DNA from: HGM04593 sp045630965 | GTDB lineage: Bacteria; Bacteroidota; Bacteroidia; Bacteroidales; Bacteroidaceae | Assembly: GCA_045630965.1 (NCBI GenBank) | Contig: JAZQTU010000002.1 | Span: forward strand, 1-62,067 | Direction of reading: 5' to 3' | Length of the DNA stretch: 62,067 nt | Part shown: piece by piece, positions 17,670 through 27,000 of the stretch | Layout of the letters: every line of letters starts with the position of its first letter | How positions within the stretch are numbered: the stretch's first letter is position 1 | Translations under genes and position numbers: made by a program | Notes under the pieces: generated by a model | Database searches by the model: none | What the model was told of the DNA's origin: nothing | The model's input: the letters and a program-made list of their open reading frames with translations, nothing else

Positions 17670-18605
17670 TTATCTATTCTTATATTCTTTATATTCTTTA
17701 GCCCACTCTTTGTCAACATAATTTTCAATGAGAGTACATGCATGGGCACTGAAATCAAGCCCACAGGCTATTATATGGTTCCATTGTTCTTTGCCCAGTT
17801 CCGGTAAAATATCACGTTCTGCGGCAGAACTGAGTAGTCCATAGACGACACCCGCATTGAAATTGTCACCTGCCCCCACCGTACTTACAACGTTGACCTT
17901 CTTGACAGGAAAACTTTCTGTAAAATCCTTTGTAAAAAGTTCAACATTGCCATCGCCACTTGTAAAGATGAAATTCGGACAATAGAACTTTATCTTCTCC
18001 TTATATATTTTCCCGGCATCAGTCATATCATAGAGATACCTGAAATCATCAGCTGAACCACGCACGATATCGGCGAATTCAAGATTTTCTATCAGAGCTT
18101 CACCAAGTTTTATACGTTCGGCCACATGATTCTTGCGGAAATTTATATCATAGTACAATATTGCACCACTCTCCTTTGCATACTCAAGAAATGCCTTAGT
18201 CTTTTCACGAAGAACAGGATTTAGTACAAAGTATGAGCCATAAAGAACTATGTCACCCTTCTCTATTGGCGGGAAATCCACTTCAAGACGATTATTAGGA
18301 TAGTCTTTGTAGAAAAGGTATTCTGCATCATTCCTCTCATTAAGAAAAGCAAGGGCAAGCGGTGATTTTCCACCAGAGAAACTGCAGACAGAAGAGGCGT
18401 CGACACCACTGTCACGCAAATGCGAGAGAATTATCTCACCTATCTTGTCATCGCCTACCTCACTTATGAATGAAGCGGTAGCACCAACCCTGCCAAGAGA
18501 TATTATACTGTTATACACAGAACCTCCAGGAACAGCCTTTACCGGTTGACCGTTCTTGAAAAGTATGTCAAATACTGTTTCACCTATTCCTATTACCTTT
18601 GCCAT
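17670..18605 (-). CDS. PfkB-family sugar kinase (fructokinase-like)
   Basis: ATP-dependent carbohydrate kinase of the ribokinase/PfkB family. The N-terminal PGGSVYNSIISLGRVG motif binds sugar, and the C-terminal VGAGDNFNAG motif carries the catalytic aspartate and anion hole. The 311-residue length is typical. Substrate is most likely a hexose such as fructose, judged only from overall resemblance. The ATG at 18605 overlaps the stop of the upstream LOG gene by one base (TGATG); an upstream TTG at 18608 is less likely. No sugar transporter is nearby. Confidence 0.85.
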   Translation of the reverse strand: MAKVIGIGETVFDILFKNGQPVKAVPGGSVYNSIISLGRVGATASFISEVGDDKIGEIILSHLRDSGVDASSVCSFSGGKSPLALAFLNERNDAEYLFYKDYPNNRLEVDFPPIEKGDIVLYGSYFVLNPVLREKTKAFLEYAKESGAILYYDINFRKNHVAERIKLGEALIENLEFADIVRGSADDFRYLYDMTDAGKIYKEKIKFYCPNFIFTSGDGNVELFTKDFTESFPVKKVNVVSTVGAGDNFNAGVVYGLLSSAAERDILPELGKEQWNHIIACGLDFSAHACTLIENYVDKEWAKEYKEYKNR

Positions 18606-19144
18606 CAAATAGTCTCTCTAATCAATATTTCCAATTCATCAACACTGTTTGCCACCGTCATAATCTTGTCCGTATTGCCTCTTATAAAACCATTGGCATT
18701 ATAAACGGCAAGCACCTCCAACAGGCTGTTCCAAAAGCCATTTACATTATACAGTACAACACGCTTTGAATGATACCCGATTGTCGCGGCAGCCATCACA
18801 TGAAAGATTTCATCAAGTGTGCCGATTCCACCTGGCAAAGCCACAAGTATATCACTTCTCTCAAGCATAATATCCTTACGTTCACTTAAATTACGACATG
18901 AAACATGTTCATCAAGAAGCTTACTGACACGGTCGCGCTCAACCAGGATATCAGGTACAACACCGATAATATGTGCTCCGGCATTCTTTGCTGACTTTGC
19001 CGTGGCCTCCATGAGACCGAAACGCGCACCACCATAAACAAGTGAAGCACCGACACGTCCAAGCATAGAACCCACCTCATGGGCAATTTTGACATAGCAT
19101 GAATCTATCGTTTCCGAAGCGGCACAAAAAACAGCTACATTCAT
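18605..19144 (-). CDS. LOG family nucleotide phosphoribohydrolase
   Basis: Member of the Lonely Guy/TIGR00730 family (lysine decarboxylase-like fold), which releases the base from nucleoside 5-prime-monophosphates. The family motif PGGIGTLDE is intact, as are the early VFCAAS and YGGARFGLME segments. The product is about 179 residues. Three in-frame ATGs compete: 19162 (overlapping the ABC gene stop as ATGA), 19150 and 19144. I chose 19144 because MNVAVFCAAS aligns with family N-termini, though coupling at 19162 is possible. The old label lysine decarboxylase should not be used. Confidence 0.88.
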   Translation of the reverse strand: MNVAVFCAASETIDSCYVKIAHEVGSMLGRVGASLVYGGARFGLMEATAKSAKNAGAHIIGVVPDILVERDRVSKLLDEHVSCRNLSERKDIMLERSDILVALPGGIGTLDEIFHVMAAATIGYHSKRVVLYNVNGFWNSLLEVLAVYNANGFIRGNTDKIMTVANSVDELEILIRETI

Positions 19145-19158
19145 AATCATAATAAATA

Positions 19159-21000
19159 TCATAGCGTCTGCATATCATTAAGACGCTTATAAACACCATC
19201 AAGTTTCAATAAATCATCGTGCTTGCCCCGCTCTACAATTTCCCCATCACGGAGAACACATATCTCATCGGCATTCTTTATTGTAGAAAGACGGTGTGCA
19301 ATAGCAATAGTAGTTCGATCCTTCATTAGACGTTCAAGAGCCTCCTGTACAAGACGTTCACTTTCAGTATCAAGTGCCGAAGTAGCCTCATCAAGAATCA
19401 ATATAGGCGGATTTTTCAATATCGCTCTCGCTATGCTTATACGCTGGCGCTGACCACCGGACAAGCGGCATCCTCTGTCACCGACATTGGTATTATAACC
19501 ATCTTCGGTTTCCATTATGAAATCATGGGCATTGGCTATTTTTGCAGCCTCAATAACCTGCTCCATTGTGGCATTCTCCACACCGAAGGTGATATTGTTA
19601 TAGAAAGTATCATTGAAAAGTATAGCCTCCTGATTGACATTACCCATGAGAGAGCGCAACGATGTTACCTTCATATCCTTTATATTCACACCATCTATAG
19701 TAATTTCTCCCTTTACTACATCATAATAACGCGGAAGTAGATCAACCAATGTCGACTTACCGCTACCGGACTGGCCTACAAGAGCTATAGTCTTTCCCTT
19801 ATGGATTTTCAGATTGATATCTTTCAGGACATCACGTTCACCATCATATGAGAATATAATATCCTTGAATTCGATACATTCTTTCATTTCGTCTATTTCT
19901 ACTCCTTTTTCGCCATCCTTTATAGGATTTTCCGCATTCAGTACAGCGTCGATACGTTCCATAGAAGCCAGACCGCGAGGTATGTTATATGAAGCCTTGG
20001 AGAGGTCCTTCAGCGGATTTATTACGCTGTAGAGAATTGTAAGATAGTATATGAAAGAGGCTGCTGAAATAGGAGAACTGTCACCCAGAATCAATGTACC
20101 TCCAAACCACAAGACAATAACAATAAGCGCTGTACCAAGAAATTCGCTTACAGGGTGTGCCGATGCCTGACGCGTAGCAACCTTGGTTGTTGCTGAACGG
20201 AGTTCATTGCTACATTTATAAAAACGTCCGGCCATCTTCTTTTCGGCAAGGAAAGCCTTGATAACACGAAGGCCACCCAATGTTTCCTCCATCTGCGAGG
20301 TTGTTTCACCCAGTTTCTGTTGTGCTACAGCCGATTTAGCCTTAAGTTTGCGTCCAATAGCACCCATAACCCAACCTAACGTAGGAACGACACACAATGT
20401 AAAGAGCGTAAGTTCCCAACTGATATAAAAGAGCGTGACAATATATATAACTATGAATATCGGATTCTTGATGAGCATATCAAGTGATGTGACTATAGAA
20501 TTTTCAACCTCACCTACATCTCCAATCATTCTAGCCATTATGTCACCTTTCCGTTGTTTGGAAAAATAGCCGATTGGCAACCCGACAATCTTATTGTACA
20601 ACTGTGTACGCATATCGCGGACTATACCCGTACGCAAAGGGATTATCGCAGCCGAAGAACCAAAATAGCACCCGGTTTTGAAGAGTGTCATCACTATAAG
20701 GAAAATACCCAGAAACAACAGTACCAACGATGCCCCATACTCAATGGTAAAAGAGTTCAGATACCATGTGGCATTATTGACTAGCACCTCTTTTACATTT
20801 CCTGAATTGATCTGTGCCCAATCAATGAATTCCACTCCCGATGTATCATTTATCTTGAATAATATTTGCAGGATAGGTATTATCACCATAAATGAGAATA
20901 CATTCAGGATTGCCGACAAGAAGGTGAATACAAGGGAAAGTATCAAAAATTTCCTGTACGGTGGAACAAATCTTTTAATGACTCTGAAAAATTCTTTCAT
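19159..21000 (-). CDS. ABC exporter, fused permease and ATPase (MsbA-like)
   Basis: Half-size ABC exporter with six membrane spans in the first 330 residues or so and a C-terminal ATPase. The ATPase shows Walker A GQSGSGKST, signature LSGGQRQRIS, Walker B ILILDEATSALD and the switch histidine in AIAHRLSTI. About 613 residues. The closest functional class by appearance is the lipid or multidrug exporter group that includes MsbA, but the substrate cannot be read from sequence. The ATG at 21000 is preferred over a TTG at 21018. It has its own candidate promoter at 21026-21033 and is translationally close to the downstream LOG gene. Confidence 0.88.
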   Translation of the reverse strand: MKEFFRVIKRFVPPYRKFLILSLVFTFLSAILNVFSFMVIIPILQILFKINDTSGVEFIDWAQINSGNVKEVLVNNATWYLNSFTIEYGASLVLLFLGIFLIVMTLFKTGCYFGSSAAIIPLRTGIVRDMRTQLYNKIVGLPIGYFSKQRKGDIMARMIGDVGEVENSIVTSLDMLIKNPIFIVIYIVTLFYISWELTLFTLCVVPTLGWVMGAIGRKLKAKSAVAQQKLGETTSQMEETLGGLRVIKAFLAEKKMAGRFYKCSNELRSATTKVATRQASAHPVSEFLGTALIVIVLWFGGTLILGDSSPISAASFIYYLTILYSVINPLKDLSKASYNIPRGLASMERIDAVLNAENPIKDGEKGVEIDEMKECIEFKDIIFSYDGERDVLKDINLKIHKGKTIALVGQSGSGKSTLVDLLPRYYDVVKGEITIDGVNIKDMKVTSLRSLMGNVNQEAILFNDTFYNNITFGVENATMEQVIEAAKIANAHDFIMETEDGYNTNVGDRGCRLSGGQRQRISIARAILKNPPILILDEATSALDTESERLVQEALERLMKDRTTIAIAHRLSTIKNADEICVLRDGEIVERGKHDDLLKLDGVYKRLNDMQTL

Positions 21001-21025
21001 ATATAATGTTCTTGACAAAGCGGTG

Positions 21026-21033
21026 CAAAAGTA
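21026..21033 (-). promoter_or_regulatory. candidate -7 box for the ABC exporter
   Basis: Read leftward this is TACTTTTG, an exact TAnnTTTG match 26 bases before the ATG, in the 101-base gap below the SpoU methyltransferase gene. No clear -33 TTTG. It suggests that the long leftward run is broken into at least two transcription units here. Confidence 0.45.
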
Positions 21034-21101
21034 CGTTTTTTTGCTTTACCAGATTCTTAATTATAATATTTTAATATAATGGTTATGACTGTCATACACA
21101 C

Positions 21102-21638
21102 TTACACCCAACCTAACTTCTTTGCAAATTCCCAAATGACCATACCTGCTGTAACAGACACATTCAAGGAATGCTTCGTTCCGAACTGCGGTATCTCTAT
21201 TGCACCGTCCGACGCATCAACCACAGCCTGCTGCACACCCTTAACCTCATTGCCAAGAACTACAGCATAGCGTTCTCCCGGTAGGGTAACAAAATTCTGA
21301 AGCGGAATACTTCCGTCACACAATTCTATTGAATATATATTATATCCTTTTTCACGAAGCATGGCCACAGCATCGGCTGTTGATTCAAAATATTGCCACT
21401 CCACAACATCTTCAGCACCAAGAGCAGTCTTGTGTATTTCGGAATTCGGCGGAGTTGCAGTAATACCACACAATAAGATACTTTCCACACGGAATGCATC
21501 ACTTGTACGGAAAACCGAGCCTACATTATGCAGACTGCGCACATTGTCAAGGACAACAACCAAAGGCAGTTTCTCGGCATTGCGGAAATCCTCTCCGCTA
21601 ATGCGCCCCATTTCTGTTACAAGTTTCTTCCTGTTCAT
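21102..21638 (-). CDS. SpoU/TrmH-family RNA 2-prime-O-methyltransferase
   Basis: SPOUT-class methyltransferase that methylates ribose in tRNA or rRNA using SAM. The three family motifs are present: NVRSLHNVGSVFRTSDA near residue 32, VVLGNEVKG near 125, and LNVSVTAG near 158. At 178 residues it is a minimal TrmH-type enzyme without an extra substrate-binding domain, so the RNA target is unknown. The ATG overlaps the stop of the CoA-transferase gene by four bases (ATGA), although the two functions have no obvious link. Confidence 0.9.
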   Translation of the reverse strand: MNRKKLVTEMGRISGEDFRNAEKLPLVVVLDNVRSLHNVGSVFRTSDAFRVESILLCGITATPPNSEIHKTALGAEDVVEWQYFESTADAVAMLREKGYNIYSIELCDGSIPLQNFVTLPGERYAVVLGNEVKGVQQAVVDASDGAIEIPQFGTKHSLNVSVTAGMVIWEFAKKLGWV

Positions 21639-23122
21639 GCGAATTTACTCCAGCAAGTATTCCTCATATCGCCCTCACGCTCAAATGTCGCATGCATGGC
21701 AAGAGCAGCCGCAACGTTATGAGACACATGCCCGCTCTTGGTTATCTTAAGATAATCCCATAACAAGTTCCTGTAATCGGGATGAGCACAGTTCTCAATC
21801 AAGAGTTTGGCACGCTCATCAGGACCTTTTCCACGAAGATCGGCAACACCCCACTCGGTAACGACTACACGGACATCGTGTTCAGTATGGTCGGCATGGG
21901 TAACCATTGGTACAATAGAGCTTATCATTCCGCCCTTTTGTGTTGACGGACAGGTAAATATTGAAACAAACGCATTACGCGCAAAGTCACCTGAACCACC
22001 AATACCGTTCATAAGACGAGTGCCACATATATGTGACGAATTGACACATCCATAAAGGTCTACCTCAATGGCAGTGTTCATCGCTATGATACCAAGACGA
22101 CGGATAATTTCGGGATGATTAGATATTTCTGACGGGCGCAAGATAAGTTTGTCGCGGAAAAAATCCAGATTGTCATATACATGTTGTAGACACTCCTGGC
22201 TCAAAGACAAAGAGCATGTACTTCCAGCCTTTACACGACCTAGTTCCATAAGTTTTATGACAGAATCCTGAAGGACCTCGGAATACAAGTCTAACGGTGG
22301 AATTCCATTACAGTCCTCAAGTCCTTTCAACACAGCATTGGCAACATTACCAATTCCGCTCTGTATTGGCAATCCCGATGCAGGTATTGTTCCTCGTTTC
22401 ATATCACTAAGAATGAAATCAACCACATTTTCACCAATCTTGGCTGTAACAGGGTCCAGTTCCTTGAATACCACCTGTTCATTTGGCTGATGCACTTCAA
22501 CTATACCAATAACCTTTTTAGAGTCAACCTGAACGTAAGGTTTACCCACGCGGTCAGAAGCCTTGTATATTGGAATTTCACGACGATAAGGAGGGTCAAG
22601 CGGTTCATACACGTCGTGCAGACCCATAGTATGGTGGTATGTATTACGTTCAATGATTATTCTATCGGCAAGATTTGCCACAGTCTGACCGATACCTCCG
22701 GCTGTTGTCAAATACACTTTTCCATCGGGAGTTATATCTATTGCTTCAAGAATTGCCACATCCACCTTGCCAAGATATCCGTATCGGAGATCCTGGGCCA
22801 TTAGCGAAAGGTGGAGATCGGTATATGTCATCTCCTTGCCATTTATGGCATTGCGCACAGTTGGATTAGAAATGAATGGCGCACGGAAATTAATCGCCTT
22901 TGCACGTGTAAGCATACCGTCGATAGCATCACCTGTCGATGCGCCCGAATAAAGGTTTATCTTAAAAGGTTTACCGGCTGCATGAGCCTCTTCGGCACGA
23001 CGTGCAACCTCGGGTAACACAGCTTTAGGAGTTCCTGAAAGTGTAAAACCACTAATACCTACGCCATCACCATCATTTATATAGCATGCAGCCTCCTGAG
23101 GAGTCAAAATACGATAGTTCAT
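21635..23122 (-). CDS. acetyl-CoA hydrolase/transferase family CoA-transferase
   Basis: Class I CoA-transferase of the Cat1/Ach1 family that moves CoA between short acids such as acetate, succinate and propionate. Visible marks are GISGFTLSGTPKAV at the N-terminus, the GIGNVANAVL loop, the YSEVLQD segment with a likely catalytic glutamate, and NGIGGSGDF near residue 375. The 495-residue length is typical. In a Bacteroidales cell a role in succinate/propionate or acetate fermentation is a reasonable inference, but the acid pair is not determined. A 43-base gap separates it from the small membrane protein gene upstream. Confidence 0.9.
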   Translation of the reverse strand: MNYRILTPQEAACYINDGDGVGISGFTLSGTPKAVLPEVARRAEEAHAAGKPFKINLYSGASTGDAIDGMLTRAKAINFRAPFISNPTVRNAINGKEMTYTDLHLSLMAQDLRYGYLGKVDVAILEAIDITPDGKVYLTTAGGIGQTVANLADRIIIERNTYHHTMGLHDVYEPLDPPYRREIPIYKASDRVGKPYVQVDSKKVIGIVEVHQPNEQVVFKELDPVTAKIGENVVDFILSDMKRGTIPASGLPIQSGIGNVANAVLKGLEDCNGIPPLDLYSEVLQDSVIKLMELGRVKAGSTCSLSLSQECLQHVYDNLDFFRDKLILRPSEISNHPEIIRRLGIIAMNTAIEVDLYGCVNSSHICGTRLMNGIGGSGDFARNAFVSIFTCPSTQKGGMISSIVPMVTHADHTEHDVRVVVTEWGVADLRGKGPDERAKLLIENCAHPDYRNLLWDYLKITKSGHVSHNVAAALAMHATFEREGDMRNTCWSKFA

Positions 23123-23165
23123 GTTTGTGCTGTTTTATATTTGTCGTACAATTATTTAGTTTTGT

Positions 23166-23525
23166 TCAATACTTTCTGTTAAGAATTTCTGAATATACAA
23201 AAGCGCGCTTGGCCTCTGATTTATTTCTTAATGAAAAGTCACTTTTATTCTTTGCTACTTCTGCAATCTGTTCCTTTTTATTTTCAACAGAAGGAACAGA
23301 TGTTCTCTTATATTTTGTAGAAGGGTTAACATGCTTATGATTCTTCTCTTTCTCTAAAGCATCCGTAACCAAGTATTCACTTTTATCAAGAACGGGCATC
23401 TCAATCTCTGGAAAAGCCTCTTTAGGAAATATTGGAGTGCCTTTCACATCGGCATCCCTTGAACCCAAAGCCTTAATGACAAAAGCCACAGCACCAAGGG
23501 CAACCAAGATAAATAAAGAGTTCAT
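23166..23525 (-). CDS. small single-span membrane protein, unknown
   Basis: I do not recognise this 119-residue protein. It has an N-terminal membrane segment (about residues 3-19, Leu/Val/Ala-rich) with a very short N-terminal side. A polar, Lys/Glu-rich tail of about 100 residues follows, with Pro-rich stretches (PIFPKEAFPEIEMP) and low-complexity Lys/Ser parts, probably disordered. It lies 12 bases after the thioesterase gene and 43 bases before the CoA-transferase gene on the same strand, so it is probably in that transcript. The ORF is uninterrupted and starts with a good ATG, and I treat it as real but of unknown role. Confidence 0.6.
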   Translation of the reverse strand: MNSLFILVALGAVAFVIKALGSRDADVKGTPIFPKEAFPEIEMPVLDKSEYLVTDALEKEKNHKHVNPSTKYKRTSVPSVENKKEQIAEVAKNKSDFSLRNKSEAKRAFVYSEILNRKY

Positions 23526-23537
23526 ACTCGTATATTT

Positions 23538-23948
23538 TCAATTCATTAAATAATCACCAAACATCTCATCAAAGATTTCGCCTCGTGTAAGACGACCATC
23601 TTTAAGACATACGACATCAACAGCACCCTTCACAGACAAGGAGCCGTCAGCCATGTTATATACATCCTGTAGAAAAACAAGTTTTGCACCGTGGCGTTCC
23701 ATATTTATACAAACCTTAAATTTGTCACCACCACGCAACGGACGCTTATATTCAAGTGTTATCTTTGAGACCATAAAATCAACGCCTTGCTCATGCAATT
23801 GCGAGAAACTGCCACCTAGCGATTCCAGAAATTCATGACGCGCATGTTCCAGATAATGCTGATAATTGGCATTATTTACAACACCCTGAATATCACATTC
23901 ATAATCACGGACCTTCATTTCAATACTATAACGATACTTTTCTGCCAT
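23538..23948 (-). CDS. hotdog-fold acyl-CoA thioesterase (YbgC/4HBT type)
   Basis: Small cytoplasmic thioesterase that hydrolyses acyl-CoA. The core signature runs VRDYECDIQGVVNNANY, with Asp19 in the position of the YbgC/4HBT catalytic aspartate, followed by the YLEHARHEFL helix. The 136-residue product starts at the ATG at 23948; an upstream start at 23978 would add ten residues that do not fit. It is first in a leftward run that includes a CoA-transferase, so a shared role in acyl-CoA turnover is possible. A -7 box and a 20-base palindrome lie just upstream. Confidence 0.85.
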   Translation of the reverse strand: MAEKYRYSIEMKVRDYECDIQGVVNNANYQHYLEHARHEFLESLGGSFSQLHEQGVDFMVSKITLEYKRPLRGGDKFKVCINMERHGAKLVFLQDVYNMADGSLSVKGAVDVVCLKDGRLTRGEIFDEMFGDYLMN

Positions 23949-23975
23949 ATCATGAATAACATCTTGTATATAGTA

Positions 23976-24003
23976 CAAATATACAACAATAATATTATTG
24001 TTG
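23976..24003 (-). promoter_or_regulatory. thioesterase -7 box next to a 20-base perfect palindrome
   Basis: CAAATATA at 23976-23983 reads leftward as TATATTTG, an exact -7 box 28 bases before the thioesterase ATG. Immediately upstream in that direction lies CAACAATAAT/ATTATTGTTG (23984-24003), a perfect palindrome that fills the promoter spacer, where a repressor would block polymerase. There is no clean -33 TTTG. Confidence 0.5.
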
Positions 24004-24077
24004 ACGTTTTTAAGAAAAATTTATATAAATAATGGCTTTACGACAGGATTAAGAGCTAATATGTTGGAGAAAATGGC

Positions 24078-24085
24078 TATTTTTG
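24078..24085 (+). promoter_or_regulatory. candidate -7 box for mfd
   Basis: TATTTTTG, an exact TAnnTTTG match, lies 11 bases before the mfd ATG at 24097. It would give a very short leader. It lies inside the reading frame if translation instead began at 24061. No proper -33 element is seen. Confidence 0.35.
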
Positions 24086-24096
24086 CAGAACAAACA

Positions 24097-27000
24097 ATGC
24101 AAGCAAACGAAATTCAACAGATTTACGCACAGCATCCGGGTGTCATTGCACTCATGCAACTGCGTGAAGAGGGGAGCAGAAAGCGCGTTCTCCTCGAGGG
24201 GTTATTTGGCAGCGCTGCGGCAATGGTGCTTTGCGGAGTAAGAGCAAAAGCACCGGAACAGACTTTCCTAGTTGTAATGAACGACATTGAGGAGGCTGGA
24301 TATTTTTACCATGATATGGTACAGATTGCCGGTGAAAACGGCATCCTGTTCTTCCCGTCTTCATTCCGCAGGGCAATGAAATATGGTCAGGAAGATGATG
24401 CCAACCGCATATTGCGTACCGAAGTGATGAGCAGGCTTTCCAATCGCCATAGAAAAGAGGGGCTTGTAATAATCACCCACCCCGAAGCTTTGGCAGAAAA
24501 GGTTTCATCACAGGACGACCTTGAAAAAAACACATTGGCAATATCTATAGGTGACAGAATAGAACGCGACGAAGTAGAGAAAAAACTTGCAGAGCTTAAA
24601 TTCAAAGAGGTTACATACGTTTATGAACCGGGAGAATATGCAGTACGAGGAAGTTTGATCGATATTTTCTCCTTTTCATCGGAATATCCTTACCGCATAG
24701 ACTTCTTTGGTGACGAAGTGGAGAGTATAAGAAGTTTTGAAGTAGAGACACAGTTGTCAAGAGAAAAAATCGGTGAAATCTCAATCGTCCCCAAAATAAC
24801 CGGCAAAGAGGCTGTCCCTATAACAAGTTTCCTTCCCAAAAGCGCCATCCTAATAACAAAAGATATTGAACTTGTCAAAGGCAATATTGAGAAGCTGCGC
24901 AATGAAGGTTTTACCTTACAGGCAAAGCTTTCGGAAACAGCACTGCCCGAAATGCCAGATCTCATGTCAGCCACAGAGGTTGAAGCATTTGCACGCAGTG
25001 TAAGACACTGGGAATTACGCAATGACATCAACAGTACCAGCACAAAGGTAAAGTTTGACATATCACCCCAACCATTGTTCCATAAGGATTTCGACTTGGT
25101 GAGCCGTAATTTCAAAGGCTTTGTCGAGAAGGGATACAAACTCATGCTGTTGACCGATGACCTACATCAGGCAGAACGCCTAAAAGCGATATTTGATGAC
25201 AGGGGGGACAATATCCCGTTCACACCAATAGGACGCACAATACACGAAGGATACGTAGACAACACCCTGCACACTGCTTTCTTTACAGACCACCAGTTGT
25301 TCGGACGATTCCACAACTACAGGCTACGTAGCGAGCGTGCCCGTAGTGGTAAAGTCGCACTCACGCTTAAGGAACTGAAGGAGTTCGGCATAGGCGACTA
25401 CATTGTACACATTGACCATGGTGTAGGTAAATTCGGGGGCTTGGTTCGCATACCAAACGGCAACTCCACACAGGAAGCGATAAAGCTTATTTATAAAAAC
25501 GATGATGTAGTGTTCGTTTCCATACATAACCTGCACAAGATTTCCAAATACCATGGAAAAGAGGGCGATGCCCCGGTTTTGAATAAACTTGGTACAGGAG
25601 CATGGGAGCGTATAAAGGAGCGCACCAAGAGTAAAATAAAAGATATTGCACGTGACCTCATAAAACTATACTCACAGCGATACAAGGAGGAAGGCTTTGC
25701 TTTCTCTCCCGACAGCTATCTGCAGAACGAACTTGAAGCAAGCTTCATATACGAAGACACGCCCGACCAATTCAAAGCTACAAACGAAGTCAAGCGTGAC
25801 ATGGAACGCAAACGTCCTATGGACCGTCTGATATGCGGTGACGTTGGATTCGGCAAGACCGAAGTTGCAATACGTGCAGCATTCAAGGCAGCCACAGACG
25901 GAAAGCAGGTTGCAGTACTTGTACCTACGACTGTACTTGCCTACCAGCACTACCTCACATTCAAAGAACGTCTGAAAGATTTCCCATGCAACGTGCAATA
26001 TTTGAGCAGGGCACGTAGTACAACTGCCACCAAAAAAGTGCTGGAAGAACTTAAAGATGGAAAGATTGATATTATAATCGGCACCCACAAACTTACAAGC
26101 AAAGAGGTCAAGTTCAAGGACTTGGGACTGTTGATTATTGATGAGGAACAGAAGTTTGGTGTTGCTGTAAAAGAGAAGTTGCGCCAATTGAAAGTGAATG
26201 TGGACACACTTACAATGACTGCAACCCCTATTCCACGTACCCTACAGTTCTCGATAATGGGAGCACGCGACCTCTCCATGATACAGACACCGCCACCTAA
26301 CCGATATCCGATACACACTGAAATACACACATTCGATGCAGATGTTATAAAAGAGGCTATAAGCTTTGAACTTAGCCGCAACGGTCAGGTATTCTTTATC
26401 ACCAACAGAATTTCCGGCATGGAGGAATTGGCGAGACTTGTCAAGCGCGCAGTTCCCGATGCCCGCATATGCATTGGACACGGGCAGATGGAACCGGCAG
26501 AACTGGAAAAAAGACTCTACGAGTTCATCAACCACGACTACGACGTGCTTATTGCCACATCTATTGTTGAAAACGGTATTGACATACCCAATGTAAACAC
26601 TATAATAATAAACCAGGCGCAGAACTTTGGCCTAAGCGACCTGCACCAGATGCGCGGACGTGTCGGGCGTGGAAAACGCAAGGCATTCTGCTATATGTTG
26701 ACACCACCTCGGGAGAGCCTCAGCACCGACTCGCGTAGACGTCTTGAAGCTATAGAAAGCTTCAGCGAACTGGGTAGCGGTATGCACATAGCGATGCAGG
26801 ACCTAGACATACGTGGAGCCGGAAACCTATTGGGAGCTGAGCAAAGCGGATTTATTGCAGATCTGGGTTACGAAACATATCAGAAACTGCTCGCCGAAGC
26901 TGTGCATGAACTGAAAGATGAAGAGTTTGCCGACATATTGCCACATGACGAGGATGATAACAATATCTTTGTCAAGGAGTGTCTCGTAGAAAGTGACCTG

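Noticed and set aside
17670..19144. LOG and PfkB genes as a cytokinin or nucleotide salvage operon
   Set aside because: Gene overlap shows coupling, but no other nucleoside gene is present and the kinase looks sugar-type; not enough support.
12983..23948. The nine-gene leftward run as a single functional system
   Set aside because: Functions are diverse, and a 101-base gap with a promoter box before the ABC exporter splits the run.
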